This document shows, piece by piece, positions 1-8,604 of a stretch of DNA of 64,000 nucleotides. This stretch comes from a virus. The stretch spans positions 62,001-126,000 of IMG/VR virus record IMGVR_UViG_3300032236_001530; one strand, given 5' to 3'. A program made the position numbers and the translations under genes. The notes below the pieces were generated by a model that had not been told where the DNA came from, did not search any database, and was given only the letters and a program-made list of their open reading frames with translations. Each line of letters opens with the position of its first letter. The first letter of the stretch is position 1.

Positions 1-2
1 AT

Positions 3-182
3 CCAGCTACTAAGGTTAAGAAAGACATACCCGTTTATGATAAAGTTATAAAAGTTAAATCAAACTTAATATACGATATGGGTTGTTTTGTTAAAGATTA
101 CTGGCAATGGCTTATAACTACAATAGTACTTCCATTTATTATTTGGTTTTATAATAAAAGAAGAAAAGAAAAAGAATCGTAA
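3..182 (+). CDS. C-terminal part of a small membrane-anchored protein (partial)
   Basis: An open frame enters from the left edge and ends at TAA 180-182, giving about 59 residues. The visible part has a charged stretch, then one hydrophobic segment near the end (WLITTIVLPFIIWFY), then a basic tail (NKRRKEKES). This fits a tail-anchored or membrane-inserted small protein. The start lies outside the window and I do not recognise the family. It precedes, on the same strand, a run of exported and membrane proteins. Confidence 0.6.
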   Translation, partial: PATKVKKDIPVYDKVIKVKSNLIYDMGCFVKDYWQWLITTIVLPFIIWFYNKRRKEKES

Positions 183-268
183 AATATTTATAACCATCTA
201 AACCTTGGTTGGTACTAAATTATACCTCAATTTTATCATTTTTTGATGATCTTTTTACATTTTAAAAC

Positions 269-278
269 TTAATATATA
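269..278 (+). promoter_or_regulatory. Late-type promoter box TTAATATATA (23 nt from start)
   Basis: TTAATATATA lies 23 nt upstream of the ATG at 302. The leader ends in TTAACCACTATG, nearly the same as the leaders at 29412 and 61432. The function as a promoter is inferred from recurrence across the window. Confidence 0.6.
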
Positions 279-301
279 AAGAAAATTAAGAATTAACCAC
301 T

Positions 302-2212
302 ATGAAATTACTTAAATTTATAAGTAGCGCTTTGCTTCTTATGATCATTTCCTTACCAGCTTTCTCACAAACTGGTCCCCCAGCGCCTTCGTCCGGTAAC
401 TGGGCTATTATCGATACCAACTATACAGTAGGTACAAACACTTTAGGTGTTACTAAAGCAAGAATCACTTTACAAAACACAACAGTTACAAAAACAACTG
501 GCGTTCAGTTTAGAGTATTCTATGATAAAACAGCATTTGCTGCTGCAAGTGTTGCTTTAGTTGGCACACCTCCAAATTTATATCTACAATATGTAGATAA
601 CAATGCAAATGGTTATGTTACTGTTACACTAGTTTATACTGGTTCAAGTAGTACATACTCACTATCAAATGGTCAAATGTTTGAAATAACATTTACGCAT
701 GTTACTGCGACAACATTTGAGACATTATCATCAATTGGTAATCTAACTTGGACAGGAGCTTATCCTTATACTCAAGTAGCTTCAGCTCAATCTGGTATGG
801 ATACCGTATTATCACTTTATAACTATGGTGGTAACTTTATCTTACCTCATCTATCATATCATGGTAGATTTGTTAACGTTACTGGTTCAGGTGCTAAAAA
901 CTTAACATTAGCTCTACAAAAGAAACCTAAAACTGGTTCAACTTGGACAAATGTTAATACTTATGTAACAGATACTGCTGGTAGATTCTCATTCAATGAG
1001 ATTGTAGATACTACTTACTATAATGCTCGTTTAGCCGTTCAAGGTGATACAATGGGTGTTGGTAGTGTAATATCTGTAGCTGACGCACAATTAATTAACC
1101 AATGGGTTATTGGTGGTTCTACACCAACTGCTTGGAACTTCTACACAGGTGATGTAAATGGTGATAATAACCTAACTATCTCTGATGCTTATGGTGTTTT
1201 TGGTAGAATTGCTGGTAGATTCACTACTTGGCCAAATTCAGTTAAAGATATTAAATTCTTTACAGATGCTGAATACAACACAGTTGTTACATCACCATCA
1301 ACAAATATGACATCAACTGTTCCAGGTGTTACGAATTTCACATTTGATATCTTACCTGGTAATCCGGATTCAGTTATTTACCATGTATTAGTTCCGGGTG
1401 ATGCTAATAGCACAGGTTATCATATGGCTCGTCTAACTCCAATTGATATTATTAATCCAGTAAATGCTCCTAATCATTTAATTGATGAAACTGTTCAATA
1501 TGATTTTGTTGCACCTACTATTGAAGTAAATGTTCCTAATCTAACTGTTGAAGAAGGTAACTTAGTAAAACTTCCTGTTAAAGTATTTACAGGTGGCAGT
1601 AAAGTAGGATCTTTACAACTAGCCCTTAAATTTGATGGTAACTTATTAGAATTCAAACAAGTTATTAATAGTGAAAAAGCTATGAATTGGATGTCTTTTA
1701 TTAATCCAATGGATAGTGTTGTTGAGTGGGGTGGATATGATAGAACTAATGGTGAGAATCTATTCATCGATGGTGAAACAGTATTTACATTAGACTTCTT
1801 AGCTAAATCACCTAAAGACCAATGGGGTAAGTCACCTCTTTATACAACAAGAAAATTTGTTGGTGATGAAAGTTCTGGTGATATGAATTGTAAACCTACA
1901 AATGGTATCTATGCTGTCTATAAAATGGCAAATACATCAGTACCATTAAAATTAAATGAGATTTTAGTTTATCCTAATCCAACAACTGGTGAGGTTACAA
2001 TTAAGTTCAACAACCCAACAGATGGTATGGTTACTCTAGCATTTGTTGATGTTAATGGTAGAACTGTTAAAACAATATTAAATGAGTATATGCCAAGTGG
2101 TGATTATATCTACAGATCAAATTTAAGTGGATTTGCTGCTGGTAACTACTTTGCAACAATGACATCGGCTACAGCAATATCTGTTAGTAAAACGGTGTTA
2201 AATGATAACTAA
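302..2212 (+). CDS. Secreted cohesin/dockerin-like protein with T9SS C-terminal sorting domain
   Basis: This 636-residue protein is built for export to the host cell surface. A Sec signal peptide covers residues 1-22 and ends FSQ. Residues about 45-165 and 403-505 look like cohesin-type beta-sandwiches. Residues about 262-305 contain two EF-hand-like dockerin segments, the second reading DVNGDNNLTISDAY. The last 80 residues form a type A T9SS sorting domain, with YPNPTTGE at 557-564 and a terminal SKTVLN strand. In Bacteroidota this domain directs passage through the outer membrane and surface attachment. A late-type box at 269-278 and the leader TTAACCACTATG, shared with other genes here, suggest phage-controlled expression. 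Substrate and partners are unknown. The cohesin call is by pattern and less sure than the T9SS call. Confidence 0.8.
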   Translation: MKLLKFISSALLLMIISLPAFSQTGPPAPSSGNWAIIDTNYTVGTNTLGVTKARITLQNTTVTKTTGVQFRVFYDKTAFAAASVALVGTPPNLYLQYVDNNANGYVTVTLVYTGSSSTYSLSNGQMFEITFTHVTATTFETLSSIGNLTWTGAYPYTQVASAQSGMDTVLSLYNYGGNFILPHLSYHGRFVNVTGSGAKNLTLALQKKPKTGSTWTNVNTYVTDTAGRFSFNEIVDTTYYNARLAVQGDTMGVGSVISVADAQLINQWVIGGSTPTAWNFYTGDVNGDNNLTISDAYGVFGRIAGRFTTWPNSVKDIKFFTDAEYNTVVTSPSTNMTSTVPGVTNFTFDILPGNPDSVIYHVLVPGDANSTGYHMARLTPIDIINPVNAPNHLIDETVQYDFVAPTIEVNVPNLTVEEGNLVKLPVKVFTGGSKVGSLQLALKFDGNLLEFKQVINSEKAMNWMSFINPMDSVVEWGGYDRTNGENLFIDGETVFTLDFLAKSPKDQWGKSPLYTTRKFVGDESSGDMNCKPTNGIYAVYKMANTSVPLKLNEILVYPNPTTGEVTIKFNNPTDGMVTLAFVDVNGRTVKTILNEYMPSGDYIYRSNLSGFAAGNYFATMTSATAISVSKTVLNDN

Positions 2213-2220
2213 TAAAATTC

Positions 2221-2254
2221 CTAACCAACCTCTCAGAAATGGGTGGATGGTTAG
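2221..2254 (+). other. RNA hairpin after the T9SS gene
   Basis: CTAACCA (2221-2227) pairs with TGGTTAG (2248-2254), extended by an imperfect ACC/GGA. No T-tract follows, so it is not a classical terminator. It could stabilise the 3' end or be a processing site. Confidence 0.4.
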
Positions 2255-2287
2255 CTAAAAATAAAACAAAAAATAAAAACAACAATT

Positions 2288-2617
2288 ATGGCAGAAGAAA
2301 CACAAAATGTGGAATCATCAAATGATGGTACATGGTCAAGTCTTAAAAAAACAATCATTGGTGCTATATCAACAGCAATTTTAGCTGGTGGTACTTGGGT
2401 AACTACACACTTATTTAGCGGTAGTGATTCAAAAGAAGAACACAAAACTGAACAAGTTGCAGCACCGGCTCCAGTTATTAATATTACAAATAGTAATGCT
2501 CAACAACCAGCAGCGGGTAATACAACTATTATAAAAGAAAGAGTTGTTGAAAAAGCAGCACCTGCTGAAAAGAAAGCAGAACCAAAGAAAAAAGATGAAA
2601 CTGATTCACCTTGGTAA
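2288..2617 (+). CDS. Small single-pass membrane protein with Ala/Pro/Lys-rich tail
   Basis: A 109-residue protein with an acidic N-terminus, one hydrophobic helix at about residues 22-45 (IIGAISTAILAGGTWV), and a low-complexity tail rich in Ala, Pro, Lys and Glu. There is no signal peptidase site, so it is probably an inner-membrane protein with a long soluble tail. It sits between the T9SS-tailed protein and another membrane protein, each separated by about 40-75 nt, and may be co-transcribed with them. Family not recognised; small two-part proteins like this are sometimes holins or spanin partners, but nothing here proves it. Confidence 0.65.
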   Translation: MAEETQNVESSNDGTWSSLKKTIIGAISTAILAGGTWVTTHLFSGSDSKEEHKTEQVAAPAPVINITNSNAQQPAAGNTTIIKERVVEKAAPAEKKAEPKKKDETDSPW

Positions 2618-2655
2618 TTAGTATTAAAAAATTAAATAAAAAATAAATTAAAACA

Positions 2656-3306
2656 ATGGGATTTAAAGATTTTTTTAGTAGCAAAGCAGATTATGTAAAA
2701 GTAGACAATAATAACAGATTCTACTATATGCTTCAACAAATGCAAGTTAATAGATGGAAAATTACATCAATAGTATTAGGTATATTTGTACTTATAATTG
2801 TAGGTATTAATGCTGGTGTATTCTTAGGATCAAAAATTAATGAAGATTGGAAAGAAATGTTACTTATCTTATTAGGTGCTTTCGTTGGTAATCTTAACAA
2901 GGTTGTTGACTATTGGTTCAACTCTGAAGATAGAGATAAAATGTTGATTCAAAAAGTTGACGAGGAAGATGGTGTGTCACTTTCAAATGTTGCTGAGTTT
3001 CCAAACTCACCAAAGGTTGAAAAACCAATGCCTGATTATACATCATCAATGAAAAAAAAAGTTGATGTAGTTGAGACTCCAGTGGTTGAAACACCAGTGG
3101 TTGAATCAAAACCAACATCTGTTACAAAGGTAGAAATCGATGAAGATGGCGATGGTGTTACTGATGGTTATGATATTGATGGTGATGGCACTATTGATGA
3201 GTATTTCCCACATAGAAATTGTCAACACATTTGGGGTGACGCTGATGGTGATGGTTTTGAAGAATGTCAAAACTGTGGATTGTTAAGAAGTCAATCAGGA
3301 GAATAA
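2656..3306 (+). CDS. Two-helix membrane protein with calcium-type DxDxDG repeats and a Cys/His tail
   Basis: 216 residues. Two hydrophobic segments lie at about 36-58 and 68-85, followed by a linker with VVETPVVETPVVE repeats. Near residue 160 is a run of acidic loops (DEDGDGVTDG, DIDGDGTIDEY), like those of thrombospondin type 3 or EF-hand calcium sites. The C-terminus has C-x-H, a further DADGDGFEE loop and C-x2-C, which could bind zinc. It is probably anchored in the inner membrane with the metal-binding part on one side. I know no named family for this combination. It lies directly upstream of the CsgG-like gene, 16 nt away. Confidence 0.6.
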   Translation: MGFKDFFSSKADYVKVDNNNRFYYMLQQMQVNRWKITSIVLGIFVLIIVGINAGVFLGSKINEDWKEMLLILLGAFVGNLNKVVDYWFNSEDRDKMLIQKVDEEDGVSLSNVAEFPNSPKVEKPMPDYTSSMKKKVDVVETPVVETPVVESKPTSVTKVEIDEDGDGVTDGYDIDGDGTIDEYFPHRNCQHIWGDADGDGFEECQNCGLLRSQSGE

Positions 3307-3322
3307 AAAAATAAAATTAAGA

Positions 3323-4042
3323 ATGAAACCACTACTTTTAACCCTTATAATGATATTGTCTTTCGGTTTTTGTAGAGCTCAAATTGGCTCTATAAAAACT
3401 GAAGCATATCAAGCTGCGTTTGAAAAAACTCAGTCTATTGATAGTGTGTCTAACTATACAGACACAATTAAAGTTCCTATTCAATTATTAAAAATTGGTA
3501 TTAATGCGGAACTATATGAAATGTACCCTGAGCTTAAAGATAAAAGAGTAGGTCTAGGTGTTACAAACATTGTTATTGAATATTTAGAAATGACTAATAG
3601 ATTTGTCTTTACTGAAGATAAATTAGAAATTAAAGAAAGAATGGTTAGTCAATTTAAAGCTTCTGATAAAGGATTTACTGAAAATAAAATGGATGGTAGA
3701 GGTAAGATTAAACTTGCTAAGTACTTTGTTTATATTGAGGTTTATGACTTTTCAGTGTCAGAAGATGAAGTTGTTAAAATAAAAGGAGAATCTAAAACAA
3801 CACAAACAACAAGACTTGGTCTTCAAGTTAAATTTGTAGATGCTGAAACAGGTGAAATACTTGTTGGATCTGGTTTAGGTGAGGCATCAACTATTAAAAC
3901 AGAATCTATACTTGATGGTATAGACGAGACACCGGTTAAATTTAACCAATCTACAATCGGTACAACTACTAAAAAAGCACTTGAAACTGCTTCTTCTAGA
4001 ATTGTATCCAGAATGATAAAAAAGGGTATTTTTAAATCGTAA
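3323..4042 (+). CDS. CsgG-like outer-membrane secretion/lipoprotein-fold protein
   Basis: 239 residues with a Sec signal peptide ending about residue 19 (CRAQ). The mature region shows the CsgG pattern: an early strand RVGLGVTNIVIEYL, then the phrase NRFVFTEDKLEIKERM, a middle strand for the periplasmic domain (KYFVYIEVYDFSV), and a final amphipathic region. CsgG family members form the curli export pore or related envelope complexes. The lipobox cysteine usual in CsgG is not clear. The next gene starts immediately after its TAA, so the two are translationally coupled. The protein at 8605 shares its C-terminal half, suggesting a paralogous pair. A pore function is inferred. Confidence 0.55.
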   Translation: MKPLLLTLIMILSFGFCRAQIGSIKTEAYQAAFEKTQSIDSVSNYTDTIKVPIQLLKIGINAELYEMYPELKDKRVGLGVTNIVIEYLEMTNRFVFTEDKLEIKERMVSQFKASDKGFTENKMDGRGKIKLAKYFVYIEVYDFSVSEDEVVKIKGESKTTQTTRLGLQVKFVDAETGEILVGSGLGEASTIKTESILDGIDETPVKFNQSTIGTTTKKALETASSRIVSRMIKKGIFKS

Positions 4043-5578
4043 ATGTATGTCAAGAGCCTTATATTCGCAATCTTATTGTTTGTTTTACCTGATTTAGTGA
4101 GGGCACAGAACTATGTTTATTCATATGCTGACCCTTGTACCGGTGTATTAAAAACTATTAATGTCCCAACAAATGGAGTCACTGTTACTTATTTTGGACA
4201 AATGCACACTTTTAACCCTGCTGATTTTACAAATGGTAATTTCAGTAACTGGGCTAGTGGTGTTTTTGGATCATTTGGTGGGAATAACCCTTGTGGTTCT
4301 ACAATCGGCGTAAGTACAAGTGTTAGTATGGCTCAGAATAGTGCCATGAATGTTTTAAGTGTAATGAACTCATTATCAGCTATTAGTGATATTGCTAGCA
4401 GCATAGGTGGTAGCACCGGTGGATTAAATACAAATGGCGCTACTGAAAGTACAAAGAGTGGTGATGGTAAGTCATCAGATAAAAAAGATGATAAGTCTGG
4501 TTCTGGTGGATCATCATCGGATGATAAGTCAGGTGGTTCAGGATCAGGTGGTTCAGGATCGGGTGGTTCAGGATCAGGTGGTTCAGGATCAGGTGGTTCA
4601 GGATCAGGTGGTTCAGGATCAGGTGGTTCAGGATCAGGTGGTTCAGGATCAGGTGGTTCAGGATCAGGCGGTTCAGGATCAGGCGGTTCAGGATCAGGCG
4701 GTTCAGGATCAGGCGGTTCAGGATCAGGCGGTTCAGGATCAGGCGGTTCAGGATCAGGCGGTTCAGGATCGGGTGGTTCAGGATCAGGTGGATCTAATCC
4801 TGATAATTCTACAAATAGTTCAGCAACAACCGATAATGATAAAAAATCAAATATATTAGGTGGTTCCGTGACTTCCATACAAAATGGATCCGGAAGTGGA
4901 AGCAGTAGTAATAAAGGTGGTCCAGGTAGTAAAGAAGGTGGTAAGCCAACAATTGTTGTCAGCTCTGACTTTGCTGGTTTCAACTTCAAAAGTGGTGATG
5001 TTTCTTATGGTGGTAAAGCAACCGGTGGTTGGACAGCTCTTAATTGGAACGGTACAAGATCACATGGATTTATGTTAGATTACACATCAGCTAATAAAGG
5101 TCCTAACTTTACAGCATTTTATGCTATTATTAAAAAAAGAAGAATTGACCTTATATCCGTAACAGGAACAACAAGCTTTTATGGTGCTGGTTCATTATAT
5201 GGTACATTGGCACTTGGTCAGATGTGGAGTTTTCCAAAGATTAAAAATCTTAAAGCCATATATATGGCGACATCATCATATGGTAGTGTGTACGGTACAA
5301 AATTCTTAGGAACTGCATTCATCACTGGTGGTATGTATGACTTTAAAATAGGTAAAAGAACTCAAATTAAACTCACAAATTTATTTATATATGCTCCTTA
5401 TATCAGTTATTACAATGACATGGTTTTAAAATCCCCATATGTCATAATGCCTATTGTTGGTACAAATATAGGTATAACAAAAAAATTCAAACTAAACGTG
5501 AACTTTGGTGGAACATATGCCTTAGGCGAAAATGTTTTAAACTTTACGGTTATGATGGGGACAAGACTTGCTTTATAA
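4043..5578 (+). CDS. Outer-membrane beta-barrel protein with long Gly/Ser repeat linker
   Basis: 511 residues. A Sec signal peptide (cleavage near RAQ) is followed by about 120 residues with two cysteines, then a polar stretch and about 17 copies of a five-residue GSGGS unit. The C-terminal 210 residues alternate polar and hydrophobic strands and end MMGTRLAL, as in outer-membrane beta-barrels. The likely picture is a barrel in the host outer membrane carrying a flexible linker and an N-terminal domain. ATG 4043 abuts the stop of the CsgG-like gene, and the adhesin gene begins one base after this stop, so the three form one unit. Function not known. Confidence 0.6.
   Translation: MYVKSLIFAILLFVLPDLVRAQNYVYSYADPCTGVLKTINVPTNGVTVTYFGQMHTFNPADFTNGNFSNWASGVFGSFGGNNPCGSTIGVSTSVSMAQNSAMNVLSVMNSLSAISDIASSIGGSTGGLNTNGATESTKSGDGKSSDKKDDKSGSGGSSSDDKSGGSGSGGSGSGGSGSGGSGSGGSGSGGSGSGGSGSGGSGSGGSGSGGSGSGGSGSGGSGSGGSGSGGSGSGGSGSGGSGSGGSGSGGSNPDNSTNSSATTDNDKKSNILGGSVTSIQNGSGSGSSSNKGGPGSKEGGKPTIVVSSDFAGFNFKSGDVSYGGKATGGWTALNWNGTRSHGFMLDYTSANKGPNFTAFYAIIKKRRIDLISVTGTTSFYGAGSLYGTLALGQMWSFPKIKNLKAIYMATSSYGSVYGTKFLGTAFITGGMYDFKIGKRTQIKLTNLFIYAPYISYYNDMVLKSPYVIMPIVGTNIGITKKFKLNVNFGGTYALGENVLNFTVMMGTRLAL
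4532..4794 (+). repeat. 15-bp tandem repeat encoding GSGGS units
   Basis: About 17 copies of a 15-bp unit (GGTTCAGGATCAGGT) run in frame. Units from about 4669 to 4762 use GGC for one glycine where the others use GGT, which points to local duplication of a variant block. Copy number is likely to vary between isolates. Confidence 0.95.
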
Positions 5579-5579
5579 G

Positions 5580-8552
5580 ATGAAAAAGATAGGATTATTA
5601 TTACTAACAACTTTATTATTTTTAGTTCCGAATTTAGTGTTAGCTCAAGCTACATCGATATCTATGTCTGGTTCAACATCGACTTTAACAGCATCATATA
5701 ATACAGCTACTGTTGTTGATCCAAACTTAACAATTAATGCAAATGGAACAATAACAAACTTCCGTGTTCAAATATCACAGACATACACATCTGGTGATGT
5801 TTTAGATTACACAGGTACTTTAAGTGGTGTTAGTGGTACTTTTAATTCAACTACCGGTGTGTTGGTTTTTACAGGTACTGCTGCTGCGGCAGATTGGCAA
5901 ACACTTTTAAGAACGGTTAGATTCAAATCAACAAGTACAACTTGTTATGCAAATCAAAGAAGAATTACATTCACCGCTGGTTCTGTTTATTATAATCCAC
6001 TAACATCTCACTTTTATGAGTTTGTTTCTGGTTCTATAACTTGGACAGGAGCATATACATCAGCAAGTGGTAGATCTTACTTTGGTAGAGCTGGTTATCT
6101 TTCTACAATGGCTTCATCTGCTGAGAATAACTTCATATGGAAAATTATGCCATCTGATGCTTGGTTTGGTGCTTCGGATGATTATACATATGTTAATGCT
6201 GCTTTAGGTACGACAACATACGCATCTCAATCTGCGGTAGAAGGTAAATGGCACTGGGTAACTGGTCCTGAAAAAGGAACTAACTTTTCTAATGGAAACA
6301 GTGGTGCTGGTCCTTATACTGTTACTGGTCAATATGCCAACTGGGCAGGTGGTGAACCAAATAACTCAGGTGGTAGTGAGAACTATGGACAATTCTACTC
6401 ATCAAATAATGGTATGTGGAATGACTTACCTAACTCAACTTTAAATGGATATATTTGTGAATATGGTGATATGCCAGGTGACTTAACAACAAGCAATCCT
6501 ATATCAACAAGAAGTATATCGATAACAAACGGATCTAGTGGTTATATAACTGGTGGTGATATAAATGTTTGTTCTGGTAGTAACAGTACAACACTTACAT
6601 TAAATGGATTAACTGGCTCAGTGGTTAGATGGGAGTCATCTTTAGATAACTTTTTTACAACTGGTACAACAATATCAAGTACTTCTACAAGTATCACCGT
6701 TACTAACATCACATCTACTACATATTATAGAGCTATTGTAAACTCAACAAGTCCTTACTCTTGTTCTTCATTGGCATCATCAAGTACCTATCTTACGGTT
6801 AAACCAACTATGTCAGGTTCGGTGTTTGCTGATAACAATACTATTTGTTCTGGTGGTAGTGTTAATCTTACTTTATCTGGTCAACAAGGTAATGTAAATA
6901 AATGGCAAAGATCATCTGATAATACAAACTGGACAGATATAAGTAATACAACTACTTCATTAACAGAAACTCTTTATGGTTTAGGTAATGGTTTAAATAT
7001 GGATGGATCTAACGATTATGTTTTACTTCCTAAACCAACTCTAAATAATATGACAATTGAGTACTGGGTAAAAACAACTCAAACATCATTAACAGGTACA
7101 CAATGGTATAATGGTAATGGTATAGTTGATGCTGAAGTTGCTGGCTCAACATCTGATTTTGGTACTTCATTATTAAATGGTAAACTAGCCTTTGGTGTAG
7201 GTAATCCAGATGCTACAATACAATCAACAACAAGTATTAATACAGGAGCATGGACTCACGTTGCTGCTACTTGGAATGGTTCAACTGGTGAAATGAAAAT
7301 TTATATTAATGGTGTTTTAGAAGCAACTGGTACTGGCGCAACTGGTACAAGAACAGCACCACCTAATATTAGAATTGGTTCTATACAAACAGGAATTCAA
7401 TATTTTAATGGAACTATTGATGAGTTAAGAATTTGGAATGTAGTAAGATCTCAAAGTGATATTCAATCTAATATGTATAGTGAGGTATCAACATCTTCTT
7501 CGCTATCATCTTATTATAAATTCAACCAAGGTACATCAAATGGTTCTAACTCAGGTCAAACATCATTAACTGATGCGAGTGGTAACAGTAACACAGGTAC
7601 TCTTTATAACTTTGCTTTAACTGGCACTACTTCAAACTGGACAGATGGTATGGGTGCTGGTTATTATTATCGTGTTGAAGTTCAAACACCAAGTTGTGGT
7701 GCCGCTGTTTATTCACCTTCTAAATTAATTACTGTAACATCTGGCACACCGCCAAATGGTGGTTCTGTTTCATCAGCTGTTCACGCGACTACTACAAACT
7801 CAGGTACACTAACTTTAAGTGGTTATACAGGAACAATTGTTAAATGGCAAAAATCTACAAACAGTGGTGTTACTTGGTCTGATATAGCTAATACAGCCGC
7901 TACATATAGTTACACAAACCAAACTGACGGGACTTTATTTAGAGCTCAGTTAACTAGTGGAACTTGTGGTAATGCTTACTCACAAGCTGGTATGATTACA
8001 GTAGCTCCTTTTGCTTATTCTGGTTACATATATAACTCAGAAGGTATTGGTGTTGCGGGTATACCTGTTAAGTTTTATTATAAAGATAAAACACAATCTA
8101 CATATACTTTAGTTGGTAGTTTTATAACTGATAGTAACGGTAAATATACAATAACATCAACTCTTAGTATTAACATATATGACTTTAGAATTGCAATTGA
8201 TAATTTATCTGTTGCGCCTCCAACTACAATTGATGCTCAATATTTTAATCAAAAAGTTTTATCACAAACATTTAACGCTAAAGATTATTATAGAATGGAT
8301 GTTAATGATAATAACAATTTAAACATTGCTGATGTTTATCAAATTTTCTATAGATTATCAGGTGGTATATCAAATTGGCAGTTTTCGGTTCCAGCTTATA
8401 GATTGTTCACATCATCTCAATGGTCTGTTATAAACTCATCTAATTTAAATTTGAAATCCACATATGTTGGAGTACAATCAATTGTAGTTGATTCATTAAT
8501 ATCTAACGGTTCAACTAATTTATATTTAATTAGAACAGGTTATAAACAATAA
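5580..8552 (+). CDS. Giant secreted adhesin: C-type lectin, Ig-like, LamG and dockerin-like modules
   Basis: 990 residues from ATG 5580, chosen over an in-frame TTG at 5568 because it follows the upstream stop and begins the signal peptide (cleavage near VLAQ). A C-type lectin-like domain spans about 143-296, with the hallmark GEPNNSGGSENYGQF, a WND and a final YICEYG. Ig-like segments with W-x-x-S patterns follow. A LamG/concanavalin-like domain covers about 470-630 (GLNMDGSNDYVLL, WTHVAATWNG, IDELRIWN). Another Ig-like segment precedes a carboxypeptidase-regulatory-like domain (about 813-870) and a dockerin-like module with DVNDNNNLNIADVY near 906-920. There is no T9SS tail. It probably binds glycans on the cell surface; the ligand is unknown. 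Confidence 0.8.
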   Translation: MKKIGLLLLTTLLFLVPNLVLAQATSISMSGSTSTLTASYNTATVVDPNLTINANGTITNFRVQISQTYTSGDVLDYTGTLSGVSGTFNSTTGVLVFTGTAAAADWQTLLRTVRFKSTSTTCYANQRRITFTAGSVYYNPLTSHFYEFVSGSITWTGAYTSASGRSYFGRAGYLSTMASSAENNFIWKIMPSDAWFGASDDYTYVNAALGTTTYASQSAVEGKWHWVTGPEKGTNFSNGNSGAGPYTVTGQYANWAGGEPNNSGGSENYGQFYSSNNGMWNDLPNSTLNGYICEYGDMPGDLTTSNPISTRSISITNGSSGYITGGDINVCSGSNSTTLTLNGLTGSVVRWESSLDNFFTTGTTISSTSTSITVTNITSTTYYRAIVNSTSPYSCSSLASSSTYLTVKPTMSGSVFADNNTICSGGSVNLTLSGQQGNVNKWQRSSDNTNWTDISNTTTSLTETLYGLGNGLNMDGSNDYVLLPKPTLNNMTIEYWVKTTQTSLTGTQWYNGNGIVDAEVAGSTSDFGTSLLNGKLAFGVGNPDATIQSTTSINTGAWTHVAATWNGSTGEMKIYINGVLEATGTGATGTRTAPPNIRIGSIQTGIQYFNGTIDELRIWNVVRSQSDIQSNMYSEVSTSSSLSSYYKFNQGTSNGSNSGQTSLTDASGNSNTGTLYNFALTGTTSNWTDGMGAGYYYRVEVQTPSCGAAVYSPSKLITVTSGTPPNGGSVSSAVHATTTNSGTLTLSGYTGTIVKWQKSTNSGVTWSDIANTAATYSYTNQTDGTLFRAQLTSGTCGNAYSQAGMITVAPFAYSGYIYNSEGIGVAGIPVKFYYKDKTQSTYTLVGSFITDSNGKYTITSTLSINIYDFRIAIDNLSVAPPTTIDAQYFNQKVLSQTFNAKDYYRMDVNDNNNLNIADVYQIFYRLSGGISNWQFSVPAYRLFTSSQWSVINSSNLNLKSTYVGVQSIVVDSLISNGSTNLYLIRTGYKQ

Positions 8553-8588
8553 GAAACTAAATCCAAATAAATACGACTTTTAAAAAAA

Positions 8589-8598
8589 TAAATATATA
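8589..8598 (+). promoter_or_regulatory. Late-type box TAAATATATA, 6 nt from start
   Basis: TAAATATATA lies 6 nt upstream of the ATG at 8605. It differs from TTAATATATA at the second position. The close spacing would give an almost leaderless mRNA if it acts as a -10 element. Confidence 0.4.
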
Positions 8599-8604
8599 AA
8601 TATT

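Noticed and set aside
4532-4794. CRISPR array
   Set aside because: The repeats are 15 bp, directly abutting and in frame; there are no spacers.
4333-4989. Long minus-strand frame encoding PDPEP repeats
   Set aside because: It is the antisense shadow of the Gly/Ser repeat gene; the + strand frame has the signal peptide and barrel.
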